A stretch of 64,000 nucleotides of DNA from Cellulomonas telluris (GTDB lineage: Bacteria > Actinomycetota > Actinomycetes > Actinomycetales > Cellulomonadaceae), in NCBI RefSeq assembly GCF_004886325.1, contig NZ_QXFN01000005.1, positions 62,001 to 126,000 of the forward strand. The letters are read 5' to 3'. Position numbers and translations under genes: made by a program. Positions within the stretch are counted from its first letter, which is position 1. Each line of letters starts with the position of its first letter. Below are positions 1-9,059 of the stretch, one piece after another. Below the pieces are notes generated by a model. The model did not search any database. It saw only the letters and a list, made by a program, of their open reading frames with translations, and was not told the DNA's origin.

Positions 1-279
1 CCACGCGAGCTCGACCTCGCTCCACACGGGCACGCCGCGCTCGCGCGCGGCCGCGAGCAGCGGGTGGTGCGGCGGCATGCCCGGTGAGGCGACGACGAGG
101 TCCGCCCCGGCGAGGTCGCCCGCCACGAGCGCGTCGACGTCGCGGTGGTCGGCCTCGTCCGCGCGGTCGTCGAACGTGACGACGCGCGCGCCGCGGTCGG
201 CGAGGACCTGGGCCGCGGCCCGGCCGGACACGCCGAGACCGGCGACCAGGACGGTGCGGCCGTCGAACCTGGCGTCCAC
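1..279 (-). CDS. murD: UDP-N-acetylmuramoylalanine--D-glutamate ligase, N-terminal part (cut by window edge)
   Basis: Only the first 93 codons are in the window; the gene runs off the left edge. MurD adds D-glutamate to UDP-MurNAc-L-alanine in the cytoplasmic stage of peptidoglycan synthesis. The N-terminus has the Rossmann-type motif typical of MurD (VLVAGLGVSGRAAA, residues about 8-21), followed by a short segment with VVASPGMPP that fits the UDP-binding domain. The GTG start follows directly on the TAG stop of mraY, with no spacer, so the two are surely co-transcribed. The ATP-binding and C-terminal domains cannot be seen. Identity rests on this motif and on the invariant order murE-murF-mraY-murD. 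Confidence 0.9.
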   Translation of the reverse strand, partial: MDARFDGRTVLVAGLGVSGRAAAQVLADRGARVVTFDDRADEADHRDVDALVAGDLAGADLVVASPGMPPHHPLLAAARERGVPVWSEVELAW

Positions 280-1362
280 CTAGCCCGCCACCCACTCCGC
301 GTAGAAGATGCCGACGCCGAGGGCCACGAACAGGCCCGCGATGATCCAGAACCGGATGACGATCGTGACCTCGCCCCACCCCGACAGCTCGAAGTGGTGG
401 TGCAGCGGTGCCATCTTGAACACCCGTTTGCCGGTCATCTTGAAGAAGCCGATCTGGATGACGTCCGACAGCACGATGAGGACGAAGAGGCCGCCGATGA
501 TCGCGCCGAGGATCTCCGTGCGCGTGAGGATCGTCAGCGCCGCGAGCGCCCCGCCGAGCGCGAGCGAACCCGTGTCGCCCATGAAGATCTTCGCCGGGCT
601 GGCGTTCCACCACAGGAAGCCGAACAGGGCCCCGGTGATCGCCGCGGCCACGACGGCGAGGTCGAGCGGGTCGCGCGTCTCGTAGCAGCGCGGCCCCGCC
701 GTCAGCACGGACTGGCAGGTCTGGTTGAACTGCCACACGCCGACGACGACGTAGGCGCCGAACACGATGAGCGAGACACCGGTGGCGAGGCCGTCGAGGC
801 CGTCGGTGAGGTTCACCGCGTTGGACCAGGCCGTGATGAGGAAGTTCGCCCAGATGACGAACAGGATCAGGCCCACGGTCGCCCCGGCGAAGGCCAGGTC
901 CAGGTCCGTGTCGCGGATGAACGAGATCCGGGTCGACGCCGGCGTGCGGAACTGCTCGTTCGGGAACTGCAGCGCGAGCACCGAGAACGTGACGCCGACG
1001 ACGCCCTGCCCGACGATCTTCCACAGCGGGGACAGGCCGAGGCTGCGCTGCCGCGAGATCTTGATGAAGTCGTCGAGGAACCCGACGACCCCGAGCCCGG
1101 TCATGAGGAACAGCGCGAGCACGGCCGACGCGCTCGGCGCGGTGCCGGTGATGAGCAGCCCCGCCAGCCACCCGACGAGGGTGGCGCCGATGATGACGAC
1201 GCCGCCCATCGTGGGCGTGCCGCGCTTGGTGAAGTGGGCGGTCGGGCCGTCCTGCCGGATGAACTGGCCGTACTGGCGCTTGACGAGGAAGCGGATGAAC
1301 AGGGGCGTGCCGAGCAGCGCCACGAGCATCGCCAGACCGCCCGAGATCAGGACGGCCCTCAT
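280..1362 (-). CDS. mraY: phospho-N-acetylmuramoyl-pentapeptide transferase
   Basis: Integral membrane enzyme that transfers phospho-MurNAc-pentapeptide from UDP to undecaprenyl phosphate, giving lipid I. The 360-residue product has about ten hydrophobic segments and the family signatures: an Asp pair in FLDDF (97-98), [12 protein letters not shown] (184-195), [11 protein letters not shown] (261-271) and the HHH motif at 321-323. The start chosen is the ATG at 1362, which overlaps the murF stop as ATGA; an upstream in-frame extension would add 12 unlikely residues. The length is normal for the family, and every catalytic residue I can check is present. Confidence 0.97.
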   Translation of the reverse strand: MRAVLISGGLAMLVALLGTPLFIRFLVKRQYGQFIRQDGPTAHFTKRGTPTMGGVVIIGATLVGWLAGLLITGTAPSASAVLALFLMTGLGVVGFLDDFIKISRQRSLGLSPLWKIVGQGVVGVTFSVLALQFPNEQFRTPASTRISFIRDTDLDLAFAGATVGLILFVIWANFLITAWSNAVNLTDGLDGLATGVSLIVFGAYVVVGVWQFNQTCQSVLTAGPRCYETRDPLDLAVVAAAITGALFGFLWWNASPAKIFMGDTGSLALGGALAALTILTRTEILGAIIGGLFVLIVLSDVIQIGFFKMTGKRVFKMAPLHHHFELSGWGEVTIVIRFWIIAGLFVALGVGIFYAEWVAG

Positions 1363-2792
1363 GCGTCGGCCCCCACGAGCCGGTCGCCCAGACGCCACAG
1401 GCCCGCCCCGTAGGACGACTTCACGAGCACCACGTCACCGGGCCGGAGCTCCTGCTCGAGGAACGCGGCAGCGGCCTCGACGTCGTCGGCCAGCACCACC
1501 TCGTCGCCCCACGACCCCTCGTGGTTGGCGCCGTCGCGGATGGCCCGCGCCCCGTCCCCCACGACGACCGTCAGCCCGATGTTGAGCCGCACCACGAGCC
1601 GCCCGATCGCGTCGTGCGCCGTGCGGTGCTCGTCGCCGAGCTCGAGCATCTCGCCGAGCACGGCCACCGACCGCCGCTCGCGGCCGGCGATGACGGCGAG
1701 GGCCTTGAGCGCCGCGCGCATCGAGTCGGGGTTCGCGTTGTAGGAGTCGTCGATCACGGTGACCCCGTCGGGCCGCTCCACCACGTGCATGCGGTGCGGC
1801 GAGAGGGCGTCGGCCGCGCTGAGCCCCTGCGCGACCTCGTCGAGGGTCAGCCCGACGGCCAGGGCTGCCGTGGCGGCGGCCAGCGCGTTGTGCACGTGGT
1901 GCTCGCCGACCAGGCGCAGCTGCACCTCGCGCTCGTCGCCGGACGGCACGTCGACGAGCCGGAACCGCGCGCGGCCGAGGGCGTCCAGCCGGACGTCGAC
2001 GGCGCGCACGTCCGCGTCGGAGGACGCACCGAACAGCACCACGGGCCCGGGGGCGTCCGCGGCCATCGCGCGCACCCGCTGGTCGTCGGCGTTGAGCACC
2101 GCGGTGCCGCCGGGCGCGAGGCCCGCGACGATCTCGGCCTTCGCCCGGGCGACCGCCTCGATGCCGCCGAAGCCGCCGAGGTGCGCCTGCCCGACGACCA
2201 GCACGACGGACACGTCGGGCGGGGCGATCTGCGTCAGGTACGTCAGGTGGCCCGGACCGCTCGCCCCCATCTCGAGGACCAGGAACCGGGTGTGCTCGTC
2301 GGCCCGCAGCACGGTCAGCGGGAGGCCGATCTCGTTGTTGAACGAGCGCACGGGGGCCACCGTCGGGCCGGCCGCGCCGCACAGCTGCGCGAGCAGGTCC
2401 TTCGTCGTCGTCTTGCCGACCGACCCGGTCACGCCGACGACCCGCAGGCCGCTGCCCCCGGGCTCGACGGCCGCCTCGCGCAGCCGCGCCAGCACGTCCC
2501 GGGCGAGGTCGCCCAGCGCCCGCTCGACGTCGGGGACGACCACGCACGGCAGGGGGCCGTCGGGACCGTCGAGGGGGCGCGCGGCGAGCACGAGCGCCGC
2601 GCCCGCCGTCACCGCGGCGGGTGCGAAGTCGTGCCCGTCGACGTGCTCGCCGGGCAGCGCGACGAACAGGCCGCCGGGGAGCACCTCGCGGGAGTCGACG
2701 ACGACGGGGCCGGCGACGACCGCCGTCTCGGCGACGCCGGACAGCGAGCCGCCGGTCGCGGCCGCGATCTCGGCCGCAGTCAGGGCGATCAC
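1359..2792 (-). CDS. murF: UDP-N-acetylmuramoyl-tripeptide--D-alanyl-D-alanine ligase
   Basis: Cytoplasmic Mur ligase that adds the D-Ala-D-Ala dipeptide to the UDP-MurNAc-tripeptide. The 477-residue protein has the ATP-binding loop [12 protein letters not shown] (121-132), the downstream [10 protein letters not shown] motif typical of MurF (151-160), and the C-terminal [11 protein letters not shown] segment that sits at the substrate. The start is GTG, overlapping the murE stop as GTGA; its own stop overlaps the mraY start by four bases. Such tight coupling fits stoichiometric expression within the dcw operon. Nothing unusual in length or motifs. Confidence 0.96.
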   Translation of the reverse strand: MIALTAAEIAAATGGSLSGVAETAVVAGPVVVDSREVLPGGLFVALPGEHVDGHDFAPAAVTAGAALVLAARPLDGPDGPLPCVVVPDVERALGDLARDVLARLREAAVEPGGSGLRVVGVTGSVGKTTTKDLLAQLCGAAGPTVAPVRSFNNEIGLPLTVLRADEHTRFLVLEMGASGPGHLTYLTQIAPPDVSVVLVVGQAHLGGFGGIEAVARAKAEIVAGLAPGGTAVLNADDQRVRAMAADAPGPVVLFGASSDADVRAVDVRLDALGRARFRLVDVPSGDEREVQLRLVGEHHVHNALAAATAALAVGLTLDEVAQGLSAADALSPHRMHVVERPDGVTVIDDSYNANPDSMRAALKALAVIAGRERRSVAVLGEMLELGDEHRTAHDAIGRLVVRLNIGLTVVVGDGARAIRDGANHEGSWGDEVVLADDVEAAAAFLEQELRPGDVVLVKSSYGAGLWRLGDRLVGADA

Positions 2793-4372
2793 GCGTGCTG
2801 CTCCTGCCGACGGGCCTGCTCGTGGCGCGCGGCGAGGAACACGTCGCGGTCGTTGTATCGGTGGAACACCCCGGCGATCTCCTGGGTCGGTTCGTGGCCC
2901 TTGCCCGTGACGATGACCGTGTCCCGGTCACCGGCGAGGGCGAGGGCGTCGCGGATGGCCTGCGCGCGGCTGGTCGCCTCGTGCACGTCGGCCAGGTCGG
3001 GTCGGACGTCGCGCACCCCGGCGAGGATCGCCGCGCGGATCGCGGCGGGGTCCTCCGAGCGGGGGTTCTCGTCCGTGACGACGAGGACGTCGGCGAGGCG
3101 CGCGGCGACGGCGCCCATGAGGGGGCGCTTGCCGCGGTCGCGGTCGCCGTCGGAGCCGAAGACGATCACGAGCCGCCCCGGCGTGATGGGGCGGACCGCG
3201 TCGAGCGCGAGCTCGAGCGCGTCGGGCGTGTGGGCGTAGTCGACGAGGCACAGCGGCCAGCCGTCCCCCCGCTCGACGACACGCTCCATGCGGCCGGGGA
3301 TGGCGTGCGCGCGTCCGACGGCCGCGATCGCGGCGTCCAGCGGGACGCCCGCGGCGTGCGCGAGCACCACCGCGAGCGCCGCGTTCGAGACGTTGACGAG
3401 CCCCGGCAGGGGGCTGGCGGCCTCGTGCTCGACGCCGTCGGGGCCGCGCAGCGTGAAGCGCGAGCCCACGCCGTCGAGGCCGACGTCGGCGGAGACGACG
3501 GACCAGTCGGCCCGGTCGGCCTCCCGCGCGCCGACGTGGGTCGAGACCGTCTCCACGGGGATCGGCGACTCCGCCGCGAGGCGCTGCCCCCAGGCGTCGT
3601 CGACGACGACCACCCCGCGCTTCGCCTGCCCGGCCGCGAACAGCCGCGCCTTGTCGCGGAAGTACCCCTCCATGTCGCCGTGGAAGTCGAGGTGGTCGCG
3701 CTGCAGGTTCGTGAAGCCGACGACGTCGAACTCGACGCCGCCCACGCGGCCGAGCGCGAGCGCGTGCGACGAGACCTCCGTCGTCAGCGCGGTCGCACCC
3801 CGCTCGTGCGCGAGCGCGAGGAGCGATTGCAGGACGGGCGCCTCGACGGTCGTGCGCGGGCTCTCCACGGCCTCGTCCCCGACGCGCAGCTCGACGGTGC
3901 CGAGCACCGCGGTGCGCTCGTGCACGGCCCGCAGCGCGGCGTCCACGAAGTAGGTCGTCGTCGTCTTGCCGTTCGTCCCCGTCACGCCGACGGTCACGAG
4001 CCGGCGCGCGGGGTGGTCGTGGAACCAGGCCGCGACGGGTCCGGCGGCCGTGCGGGGGTCCTCCGCGAGCACCACGGGCACCGCGTCGCCGACCTGCTCG
4101 ACGACGAGCCGCGCGCCCGCGCGGTCCGTGAGGACGGCGACGGCACCGGCGGTCACGGCGTCACGGGCGAACCGAGCACCGTGGACCTTGAGGCCCGGCA
4201 CCGCGACGAACAGGTCGCCGGCGACGACCTCGCCGCTCGCCATGGTGACGCCCGTGAACGTCACGTCCTCCCCCGTCGGGCCGGCCAGGGACAGACCGAG
4301 AGCGGCCACGAGCTCGCCGACCCTGCGGACCGGCGGGTGCTCGGGGCGCAGCCGGCCCAGGGGGGACGTCAT
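2789..4372 (-). CDS. murE: UDP-N-acetylmuramoyl-tripeptide synthetase
   Basis: Mur ligase that adds the third, diamino, residue of the stem peptide. The protein is 527 residues with the P-loop GVTGTNGKTTTT (129-140). Near the C-terminus is the specificity loop DENPRSEDP (about 434-442). Known diaminopimelate-adding MurE enzymes carry DNPR here and lysine-adding enzymes differ, so the loop looks most like the diaminopimelate type. However, Cellulomonas walls are known to contain L-ornithine, so the amino acid used cannot be settled from this. The start is the ATG at 4372, 26 bases after the ftsI stop; the gene overlaps murF by four bases. Confidence 0.95.
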   Translation of the reverse strand: MTSPLGRLRPEHPPVRRVGELVAALGLSLAGPTGEDVTFTGVTMASGEVVAGDLFVAVPGLKVHGARFARDAVTAGAVAVLTDRAGARLVVEQVGDAVPVVLAEDPRTAAGPVAAWFHDHPARRLVTVGVTGTNGKTTTTYFVDAALRAVHERTAVLGTVELRVGDEAVESPRTTVEAPVLQSLLALAHERGATALTTEVSSHALALGRVGGVEFDVVGFTNLQRDHLDFHGDMEGYFRDKARLFAAGQAKRGVVVVDDAWGQRLAAESPIPVETVSTHVGAREADRADWSVVSADVGLDGVGSRFTLRGPDGVEHEAASPLPGLVNVSNAALAVVLAHAAGVPLDAAIAAVGRAHAIPGRMERVVERGDGWPLCLVDYAHTPDALELALDAVRPITPGRLVIVFGSDGDRDRGKRPLMGAVAARLADVLVVTDENPRSEDPAAIRAAILAGVRDVRPDLADVHEATSRAQAIRDALALAGDRDTVIVTGKGHEPTQEIAGVFHRYNDRDVFLAARHEQARRQEQHA

Positions 4373-4398
4373 GGGGAGGAATCTACCCCGGTCGGCCC

Positions 4399-6444
4399 TC
4401 ACCACGTCGTCGGGAAGAGCGTCGCCGAGGACCCCGACGGCGGCACCCCGAGCTGCTGCAGCGCGTACTGCGTGACCGAGCTGAAGACCGGCGCCGCGAC
4501 CGTGCCGCCGTAGATGGAGGACTTGGGGTCGTGGAGGATCACGGCGGTGACGACCTGCGGGTCGTCGACCGGCGCGACGCCGATGAAGGACGACGTGTAG
4601 CCGGCCGGGTTGAACTTCTGCGCCGTGCCGGTCTTGCCGCCGACGCGGTAGCCCGCGATGGCCCCGCCCGACCCCGTGCCGTCCGCGACCGTGCTCTCCA
4701 TCATCGACAGCACGGTGGCCGCGGTCTCGGACGAGACGACCCGCGTCCCCTCCGGCTGCGTCTGCGGCCGGTACTCCCCGTCGGGCGAGGTCCAGCCCGC
4801 GATGAGGTGCGGCTGCGCCCGCACCCCGTCGTTCGCGATGGTCGCGAAGACGCTGGCGGCCTGCAGCGCGTTGACCGACACCGCCTGCCCGAACAGCACG
4901 GCGTACTCGTCCCGGCCCTGCCAGCGGTCGGGTGTCCGCAGGAGCCCCGCGGACTCGCCCGGCAGCTCGATGCCCGTCCGCGAGCCGAAGCCGAACGCGG
5001 ACAGGTACTGGTACCGCTGCTCCTTGCTCAGCCGCTCGCCGATCAGGATCGTGCCGACGTTGGAGGACTCCGCGAAGACGCCCGTCGCCGTCAGCTGCTG
5101 CACCGGGTGGTCGTGCGAGTCCTTGATCGTCTCCCCGTGCGGGGTCTGCCAGCGGTCGGCCACGGAGAACTGCTCGGTGGGCGTGACGAGACCGAGCTCG
5201 AGCGCCGCCGCCATCGTCACGACCTTGCTGGTGGACCCCGGCTCGAAGACCTGCGTCACCGCGGGCGACAGCGCGCCCGTGCCCGCCTCGCCGGGGTCGT
5301 TGGGGTCGATGGAGCCCGAGTCCGCCAGCGCGAGGACCTCGCCGTTCGGGCGCATCACGACGATCGCGCCGCCGGTCGCACCCGTCGCCGCCACCTGCGC
5401 GTCGAGCGCGGCCTGCGCCTTCCACTGCAGGTCGGACTTGAGGGTCAGGCGCACCGAGTCGCCCTCCCGCGCCGGCGTCCCCTCGGACACGCCGCCGGGG
5501 ATCGGCTGGCCGCCGCGCCCGCGCTCGTACCGCTCACGCCCCTTGGCACCCTGCAGACGCTCGTCGAGCGTCATCTCCAGCCCCTGCAGGCCGGTGCCGT
5601 TCGAGTTGACGAAGCCCAGCATGTTCCCGGCGACGGCGCCCTTGGGGTACACGCGGTCGGCGACCTTGTCGACCATGACCCCGTCGATGCGCAGCGCGCG
5701 GATGTCGCGCGCGACCTCGGGCAGCACGTTCTTCTGGATCACCGTGTACGGACGCTCCCCCACGAGCCGACCCCCGAGCTCCGCGGGGTTCACGCCGAGC
5801 AGCGGCGCGAGGCGTGCGGCCACGCCGGCGGGCCCGTCCTCGCCGTCCGAGCCGCGCGCGGCGTAGCGCGCCACCTTCTGCTGGTCGACGGCGATCGTGT
5901 AGCGCTCGACCGACGTCGCCAGCACCACGCCGTCGGCGTCGGTGATCTCGCCGCGCGCGCCGAGCACCTCCTGGGTCGCCATCCGCTGCGCCTGCGCCTG
6001 GGCGGCGATCTCGGGCCCGCGGATCACCTGCACGTAGACGAGCCGCCCCGCGAACAGGACGAACAGCAGCGCGAAGGTCACCACGAGCGCCAGCAGGCGA
6101 CCGCGGGACGCGGGCCGGACCGGGCGCGCAGGCGCGGGCCGCGGGGCCCGCAGGGCAGGGGCACCACCGGGACGGCGCGCCGCCGCGGAGCGGGTGGCGC
6201 CGCGCGGCGCGCGCGACGTGGCGGGCCGCGCGGCGTGGCCGTCGCGGGGCGCGCGCGCGGCGGTGGGTGCGCCCGCACGCCGGCCGCTCGCGTCCTGCAC
6301 GGGTGCCCGGCGCGTGGTCGTGCCGGTGCGCTCGCTCACGCCGCCCACGGTGCCACGCGCGGCGGCCCCCGCCGGGACGACGCGCTGACGCGGCTGCCGT
6401 CCTCCCGTCGCACGTCCGGAGCCCGGACGCACGTCGGTGCTCAT
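4399..6444 (-). CDS. ftsI: class B penicillin-binding protein, septal transpeptidase
   Basis: Septal DD-transpeptidase (PBP3) that cross-links peptidoglycan at the division site. Of 681 residues, the first 115 or so form a basic, Ala/Pro/Arg-rich cytoplasmic tail, followed by one membrane helix (about 117-133), the PBP dimerisation domain and the transpeptidase domain. The active-site motifs are present: STSK with the nucleophilic serine at 404, SSN in the second position, and KTGT at about 604. No PASTA domains follow. The ATG start overlaps the stop of the preceding ftsL-like gene as ATGA. The long tail is the only odd feature and may serve in recruitment. Confidence 0.95.
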   Translation of the reverse strand: MSTDVRPGSGRATGGRQPRQRVVPAGAAARGTVGGVSERTGTTTRRAPVQDASGRRAGAPTAARAPRDGHAARPATSRAPRGATRSAAARRPGGAPALRAPRPAPARPVRPASRGRLLALVVTFALLFVLFAGRLVYVQVIRGPEIAAQAQAQRMATQEVLGARGEITDADGVVLATSVERYTIAVDQQKVARYAARGSDGEDGPAGVAARLAPLLGVNPAELGGRLVGERPYTVIQKNVLPEVARDIRALRIDGVMVDKVADRVYPKGAVAGNMLGFVNSNGTGLQGLEMTLDERLQGAKGRERYERGRGGQPIPGGVSEGTPAREGDSVRLTLKSDLQWKAQAALDAQVAATGATGGAIVVMRPNGEVLALADSGSIDPNDPGEAGTGALSPAVTQVFEPGSTSKVVTMAAALELGLVTPTEQFSVADRWQTPHGETIKDSHDHPVQQLTATGVFAESSNVGTILIGERLSKEQRYQYLSAFGFGSRTGIELPGESAGLLRTPDRWQGRDEYAVLFGQAVSVNALQAASVFATIANDGVRAQPHLIAGWTSPDGEYRPQTQPEGTRVVSSETAATVLSMMESTVADGTGSGGAIAGYRVGGKTGTAQKFNPAGYTSSFIGVAPVDDPQVVTAVILHDPKSSIYGGTVAAPVFSSVTQYALQQLGVPPSGSSATLFPTTW

Positions 6445-6851
6445 CCGCCCGCCGGAGCCGGCGCCCCCTGGACGCTGCCGTCCGCCAGGCGCAGCCAGCC
6501 GGTGCCGTTCGCCTCGACCATGCCGAGCGCGGTCGCGGCCTCGGCCAGACGTGCCGGCGACGAGCGCTGGTCGAGCGCCGCGACGAGGTCCATGCGGTCC
6601 TGCTCGAGGCGGCTGAGGGAGTTGGACAGCTCGTACCGCTCGAACGCGAGCGACGCCATCTGCGTGTTGAGCAGCAGCGCCGTGAGCAGCGCCCCCGCGA
6701 GGACCGCCATGCAGGCCAGCACGAACGGGACCCGCGACCGCGCCTGCTCGGGCGCGCGGACGACCCGCAGCCGCGGGGGCGGCGCGACGGCCGGGCGGGG
6801 CAGCGGGTACGCACGTGCGGTGCGTGCGGCGCTGGCAGGCAGGGCGCTCAT
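6441..6851 (-). CDS. ftsL: FtsL-like bitopic division protein
   Basis: Small protein (136 residues) with a Pro/Arg-rich cytoplasmic N-terminus (1-40), one membrane helix (about 41-62) and an extracytoplasmic segment rich in heptad-type residues (64-95), the layout of FtsL/septum formation initiator proteins. FtsL with DivIB/FtsQ and FtsB links the early divisome to FtsW-FtsI. Sequence conservation in this family is very weak, so the call leans on topology and on its place between rsmH and ftsI. It overlaps both neighbours by four bases. No other role is suggested by the sequence. Confidence 0.8.
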   Translation of the reverse strand: MSALPASAARTARAYPLPRPAVAPPPRLRVVRAPEQARSRVPFVLACMAVLAGALLTALLLNTQMASLAFERYELSNSLSRLEQDRMDLVAALDQRSSPARLAEAATALGMVEANGTGWLRLADGSVQGAPAPAGG

Positions 6852-7852
6852 GCGGCTCTCCTCGCGGTGCGCAGGTGGTCAGGGGTGGGTCGGACACGTT
6901 CGGCGGCGCGCAGCCGGACGGACTGCGCGCGCGGGTTGCGGGCGAGCTCCTCCGCGTCGGCCTCCTCGGCGCCGCGGGTCAGCAGGCGCAGGTACGGCGC
7001 GTGGGTCGCGGGCTCGACGGGCAGGTCGGGCGGCGCGCTCGAGGTCGCACCGGCGGCGAGCGCGCGCTTGACCAGCCGGTCCTCGAGGGACTGGTAGGAC
7101 TCGACGACGATGCGGCCGCCCACGGCGAGCGCCTCGATCGCAGCGGGCAGGGCACGCTCGAGCGCGGCGAGCTCGCCGTTCACCTCGATCCGCAGCGCCT
7201 GGAAGGTGCGCTTGGCCGGGTGCCCGCCGGTCTTGCGGGTCGCGGCGGGGATGCTGGCGCGCACGATGTCGACGAGCTCGCCCGTGCGCGTCAGCGGCGC
7301 CTGCTCCCGCCGGCGCACGACGGCCCGAGCGATTCGCGCGGCGAACCGCTCCTCGCCGTACACGTGCAGCACGCGGGCGAGCGCACGCTCGTCGTAGGTG
7401 TTGAGCACCTCGGCGGCCGTCGCGCCCCGCGTGGGGTCCATGCGCATGTCCAGCGGCGCGTCGTGGGCGTAGGCGAAGCCGCGCTCGACCTCGTCGAGCT
7501 GCAGCGAGGACACCCCGAGGTCCATGAGCACGCCCTGCACGGACGGCAGCCCGAGGCGGTCGAGCACGTCGGGGATCTCGTCGTACACCGCGTGGACGCC
7601 GGTGAAGCGGTCGCCGAACGGGGCCAGGCGCCGGCCGGCGAGCTCGAGCGCCTGCGGGTCGCGGTCGATCCCGACCACGCGCACGCCGGGGAAGGCGCGC
7701 AGGACGCCCTCGGAGTGCCCGCCCATGCCCAGGGTGGCGTCGACGAGGACGGCACCCGTCCCCTCGATCGCGGGGCCGAGCAGGTCGAGGCAGCGCTGCA
7801 GCAGCACGGGGGTGTGGCGCGCGGCGGGGTCGACGTCGGTCGGCTCACCCAT
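6848..7852 (-). CDS. rsmH: 16S rRNA (cytosine(1402)-N(4))-methyltransferase
   Basis: Methylates N4 of C1402 in the 16S rRNA decoding centre with S-adenosylmethionine. The 334-residue product starts with the family pattern [15 protein letters not shown], followed by the SAM-binding [10 protein letters not shown] (38-47), GIDRDPQAL (61-69), and a C-terminal region with [12 protein letters not shown]. The start chosen is ATG 7852, preceded by a strong Shine-Dalgarno (GGAAGGAGG at about 7857-7866); in-frame codons upstream lack family similarity. It is the second gene of the dcw operon but is separated from mraZ by 285 bases, unlike the overlaps that follow. Confidence 0.95.
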   Translation of the reverse strand: MGEPTDVDPAARHTPVLLQRCLDLLGPAIEGTGAVLVDATLGMGGHSEGVLRAFPGVRVVGIDRDPQALELAGRRLAPFGDRFTGVHAVYDEIPDVLDRLGLPSVQGVLMDLGVSSLQLDEVERGFAYAHDAPLDMRMDPTRGATAAEVLNTYDERALARVLHVYGEERFAARIARAVVRRREQAPLTRTGELVDIVRASIPAATRKTGGHPAKRTFQALRIEVNGELAALERALPAAIEALAVGGRIVVESYQSLEDRLVKRALAAGATSSAPPDLPVEPATHAPYLRLLTRGAEEADAEELARNPRAQSVRLRAAERVRPTPDHLRTARRAA

Positions 7853-7954
7853 GACGCTCCTCCTTCCCGCCGTGCGGCGTCTCGTCGTCTCTGCGATCTC
7901 TGCTGGTGCTGCTGGTGCTGCGTGCTCGCTCCCGCGGTGACGGGAGCCGGTGCC

Positions 7955-7982
7955 GGCCGGACGGTCCCTCCCCCGTCCGGCC
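7955..7982 (-). terminator. intercistronic hairpin between mraZ and rsmH
   Basis: A perfect 10-bp stem (7955-7964 with 7973-7982) closes an 8-base loop in the only long gap of the dcw operon. A second, 6-bp hairpin lies at 7929-7946. There is no U-run, as is usual at this GC content. It could be a partial terminator or an RNA-processing stop that lowers expression of the operon below mraZ. Confidence 0.4.
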
Positions 7983-8137
7983 AGATCCCCCACCGACCTC
8001 TCTGGCGCCGGGGAAGTGCGTCAGAGAGGACGGGAGGAGGTCTCGTCGGGCGGAGGAGGGTGTGCGGGGCCGCGCCACCGGGCGGCAGCCTCGGCGGCGG
8101 TGCTGCGGTGCGGACATCGATCGGGTCGGCGGACGGC

Positions 8138-8611
8138 TCAGAACGGGCCGTTCGGGAAGACCTCCTCGGTCGTGTCGGCGTAGCCCGCCTCCTGCTCGGC
8201 CAGGTAGGCCTCCCAGGCGGCGAGGTCCCAGATCTCGACCCGGGTGCCCGTGCCGATCACGGCCACGTCGCGGTCGAGGCCGGCGTACTTGCGCAGCACC
8301 GGCGGGATCGAGATGCGTCCCTGCTTGTCCGGCAGCTCGTCGCTGGCCCCGGACAGGAAGACACGCAGGTAGTCACGGGCCTGCTTGCTCGTGACGGGCG
8401 CCTGCCGCAGCTGGTCGTGCATCCGCCGGAACTCGTCCATCGGGAGCAGGAAGAGGCAGCGCTCCTGCCCGCGCGTCATGACGAGCCCCGGGGCCAGCTG
8501 CGGCCGGAACTTCGCCGGGAGGATGAGCCGGCCCTTGTCGTCCAGGCGCGGCGTGTAGGTGCCGAGGAAGGGCGCGAAGGAGCCGAAGGCGCCGGTCGGG
8601 TCATGCGACAC
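8138..8611 (-). CDS. mraZ: MraZ transcriptional regulator of the dcw cluster
   Basis: DNA-binding protein with two SpoVT/AbrB-like halves: [14 protein letters not shown] in the first and [15 protein letters not shown] in the second. In other bacteria MraZ forms a ring and binds direct repeats before its own gene to repress the dcw operon. I chose the GTG start at 8611, which has a clear Shine-Dalgarno (AGGAGG, 7 bases upstream) and gives 157 residues; the family core [11 protein letters not shown] begins about 15 residues in, so this N-terminus is slightly longer than usual. An upstream in-frame start would add 36 low-complexity residues and would overlap the operator repeats. Confidence 0.94.
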   Translation of the reverse strand: MSHDPTGAFGSFAPFLGTYTPRLDDKGRLILPAKFRPQLAPGLVMTRGQERCLFLLPMDEFRRMHDQLRQAPVTSKQARDYLRVFLSGASDELPDKQGRISIPPVLRKYAGLDRDVAVIGTGTRVEIWDLAAWEAYLAEQEAGYADTTEEVFPNGPF

Positions 8612-8677
8612 CTCACTCCCTCCTGGTCGGCGTTCCTGGCTGTCCCCCCGCCGTGACGGACCGGTCTCTCCCGGCCT

Positions 8678-8713
8678 CACCACGTGTCTCCACGCTACTC
8701 CACTTCCCTCCAC
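8678..8713 (-). promoter_or_regulatory. MraZ operator: GTGGAG direct repeats at 10-bp spacing
   Basis: Read on the minus strand, GTGGAG occurs at 8713-8708, 8703-8698 and 8693-8688, with a degenerate fourth copy GTGGTG at 8683-8678, all exactly 10 bp apart. Direct repeats of this form at 10-bp spacing before mraZ are the known MraZ binding site. A -10-like TAGCGT (8697-8692) lies between repeats, so bound MraZ would cover the promoter of its own operon. Confidence 0.85.
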
Positions 8714-8774
8714 CCGCATCCGGAAGGACGCGCAAGTTCACCCAGTCGAGCAGCGTCTTCGCAGGTCAGAGCCT

Positions 8775-8790
8775 GTGGAGGAAAGTGGAG
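8775..8790 (+). promoter_or_regulatory. MraZ-box-like pair, plus strand
   Basis: Two GTGGAG hexamers (8775-8780, 8785-8790) spaced 10 bp apart, with the intervening bases GAAA. This nearly matches two repeats of the mraZ operator but points toward moxR. Confidence 0.55.
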
Positions 8791-8900
8791 GACGAGGCGC
8801 GCGCCCGTCGTGTCGCAGAAGCGCGACGGATTCGCGGGGCGGGGCGAAACGGCCCGATCGCGGGCGATCCGGGCAGCCCGGCGCGGCCGCGGGGAGGGTC

Positions 8901-8916
8901 GTGGGGGGCGGTGGAG
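8901..8916 (+). promoter_or_regulatory. MraZ-box-like pair, plus strand
   Basis: GTGGGG (8901-8906) and GTGGAG (8911-8916) at 10-bp spacing, in the same orientation as the pair at 8775. This is the weakest of the three pairs, because the spacer (GGCG) differs. Confidence 0.4.
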
Positions 8917-8933
8917 CACGAGCCGGGGCCTGC

Positions 8934-8949
8934 GTGGAGGGAAGTGGGG
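8934..8949 (+). promoter_or_regulatory. MraZ-box-like pair, plus strand
   Basis: GTGGAG (8934-8939) and GTGGGG (8944-8949) at 10-bp spacing with spacer GGAA, the same spacer as in the mraZ operator. It lies about 110 bases upstream of the moxR start. Confidence 0.55.
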
Positions 8950-9059
8950 GGACCTGCCCGGCGCCGCCCGCGCGGCCAGGCGGGCGAAGTGCGGACGAGC
9001 GACCCCGGAGGTGTCGTACGCCACGTACGCTCGTCCCCTGGTCCGCCGAGGGAGCTGCG

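Larger units (their letters stand above)
8612..9059. promoter_or_regulatory. divergent regulatory region between mraZ and moxR
   Basis: This 448-base gap has no convincing gene; the open frames through it are low-complexity and lack ribosome sites. It holds the mraZ operator at 8678-8713 and three further pairs of GTGGRG hexamers, in the opposite orientation, at 8775-8949 (listed separately). For moxR, TACGCT at 9026-9031 is a possible -10 sequence, and a GAGGGAG Shine-Dalgarno stands just before the ATG. Confidence 0.6.

Noticed and set aside
145-1413. Open frame on the plus strand across murD, mraY and murF
   Set aside because: Composition (Asp/Glu/Arg/His-rich, no hydrophobic core) is that of a codon shadow of mraY.
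5100-5120. The CACCGGGTG core within ftsI as a further copy of the PAC2 palindrome
   Set aside because: It lies in conserved ftsI coding sequence and is best explained by GC-rich codons.
8559-9059. Upstream in-frame extension of moxR across the intergenic region
   Set aside because: Low-complexity sequence that would run over the mraZ operator repeats; the ATG at 9060 has a good ribosome site and begins the family sequence.
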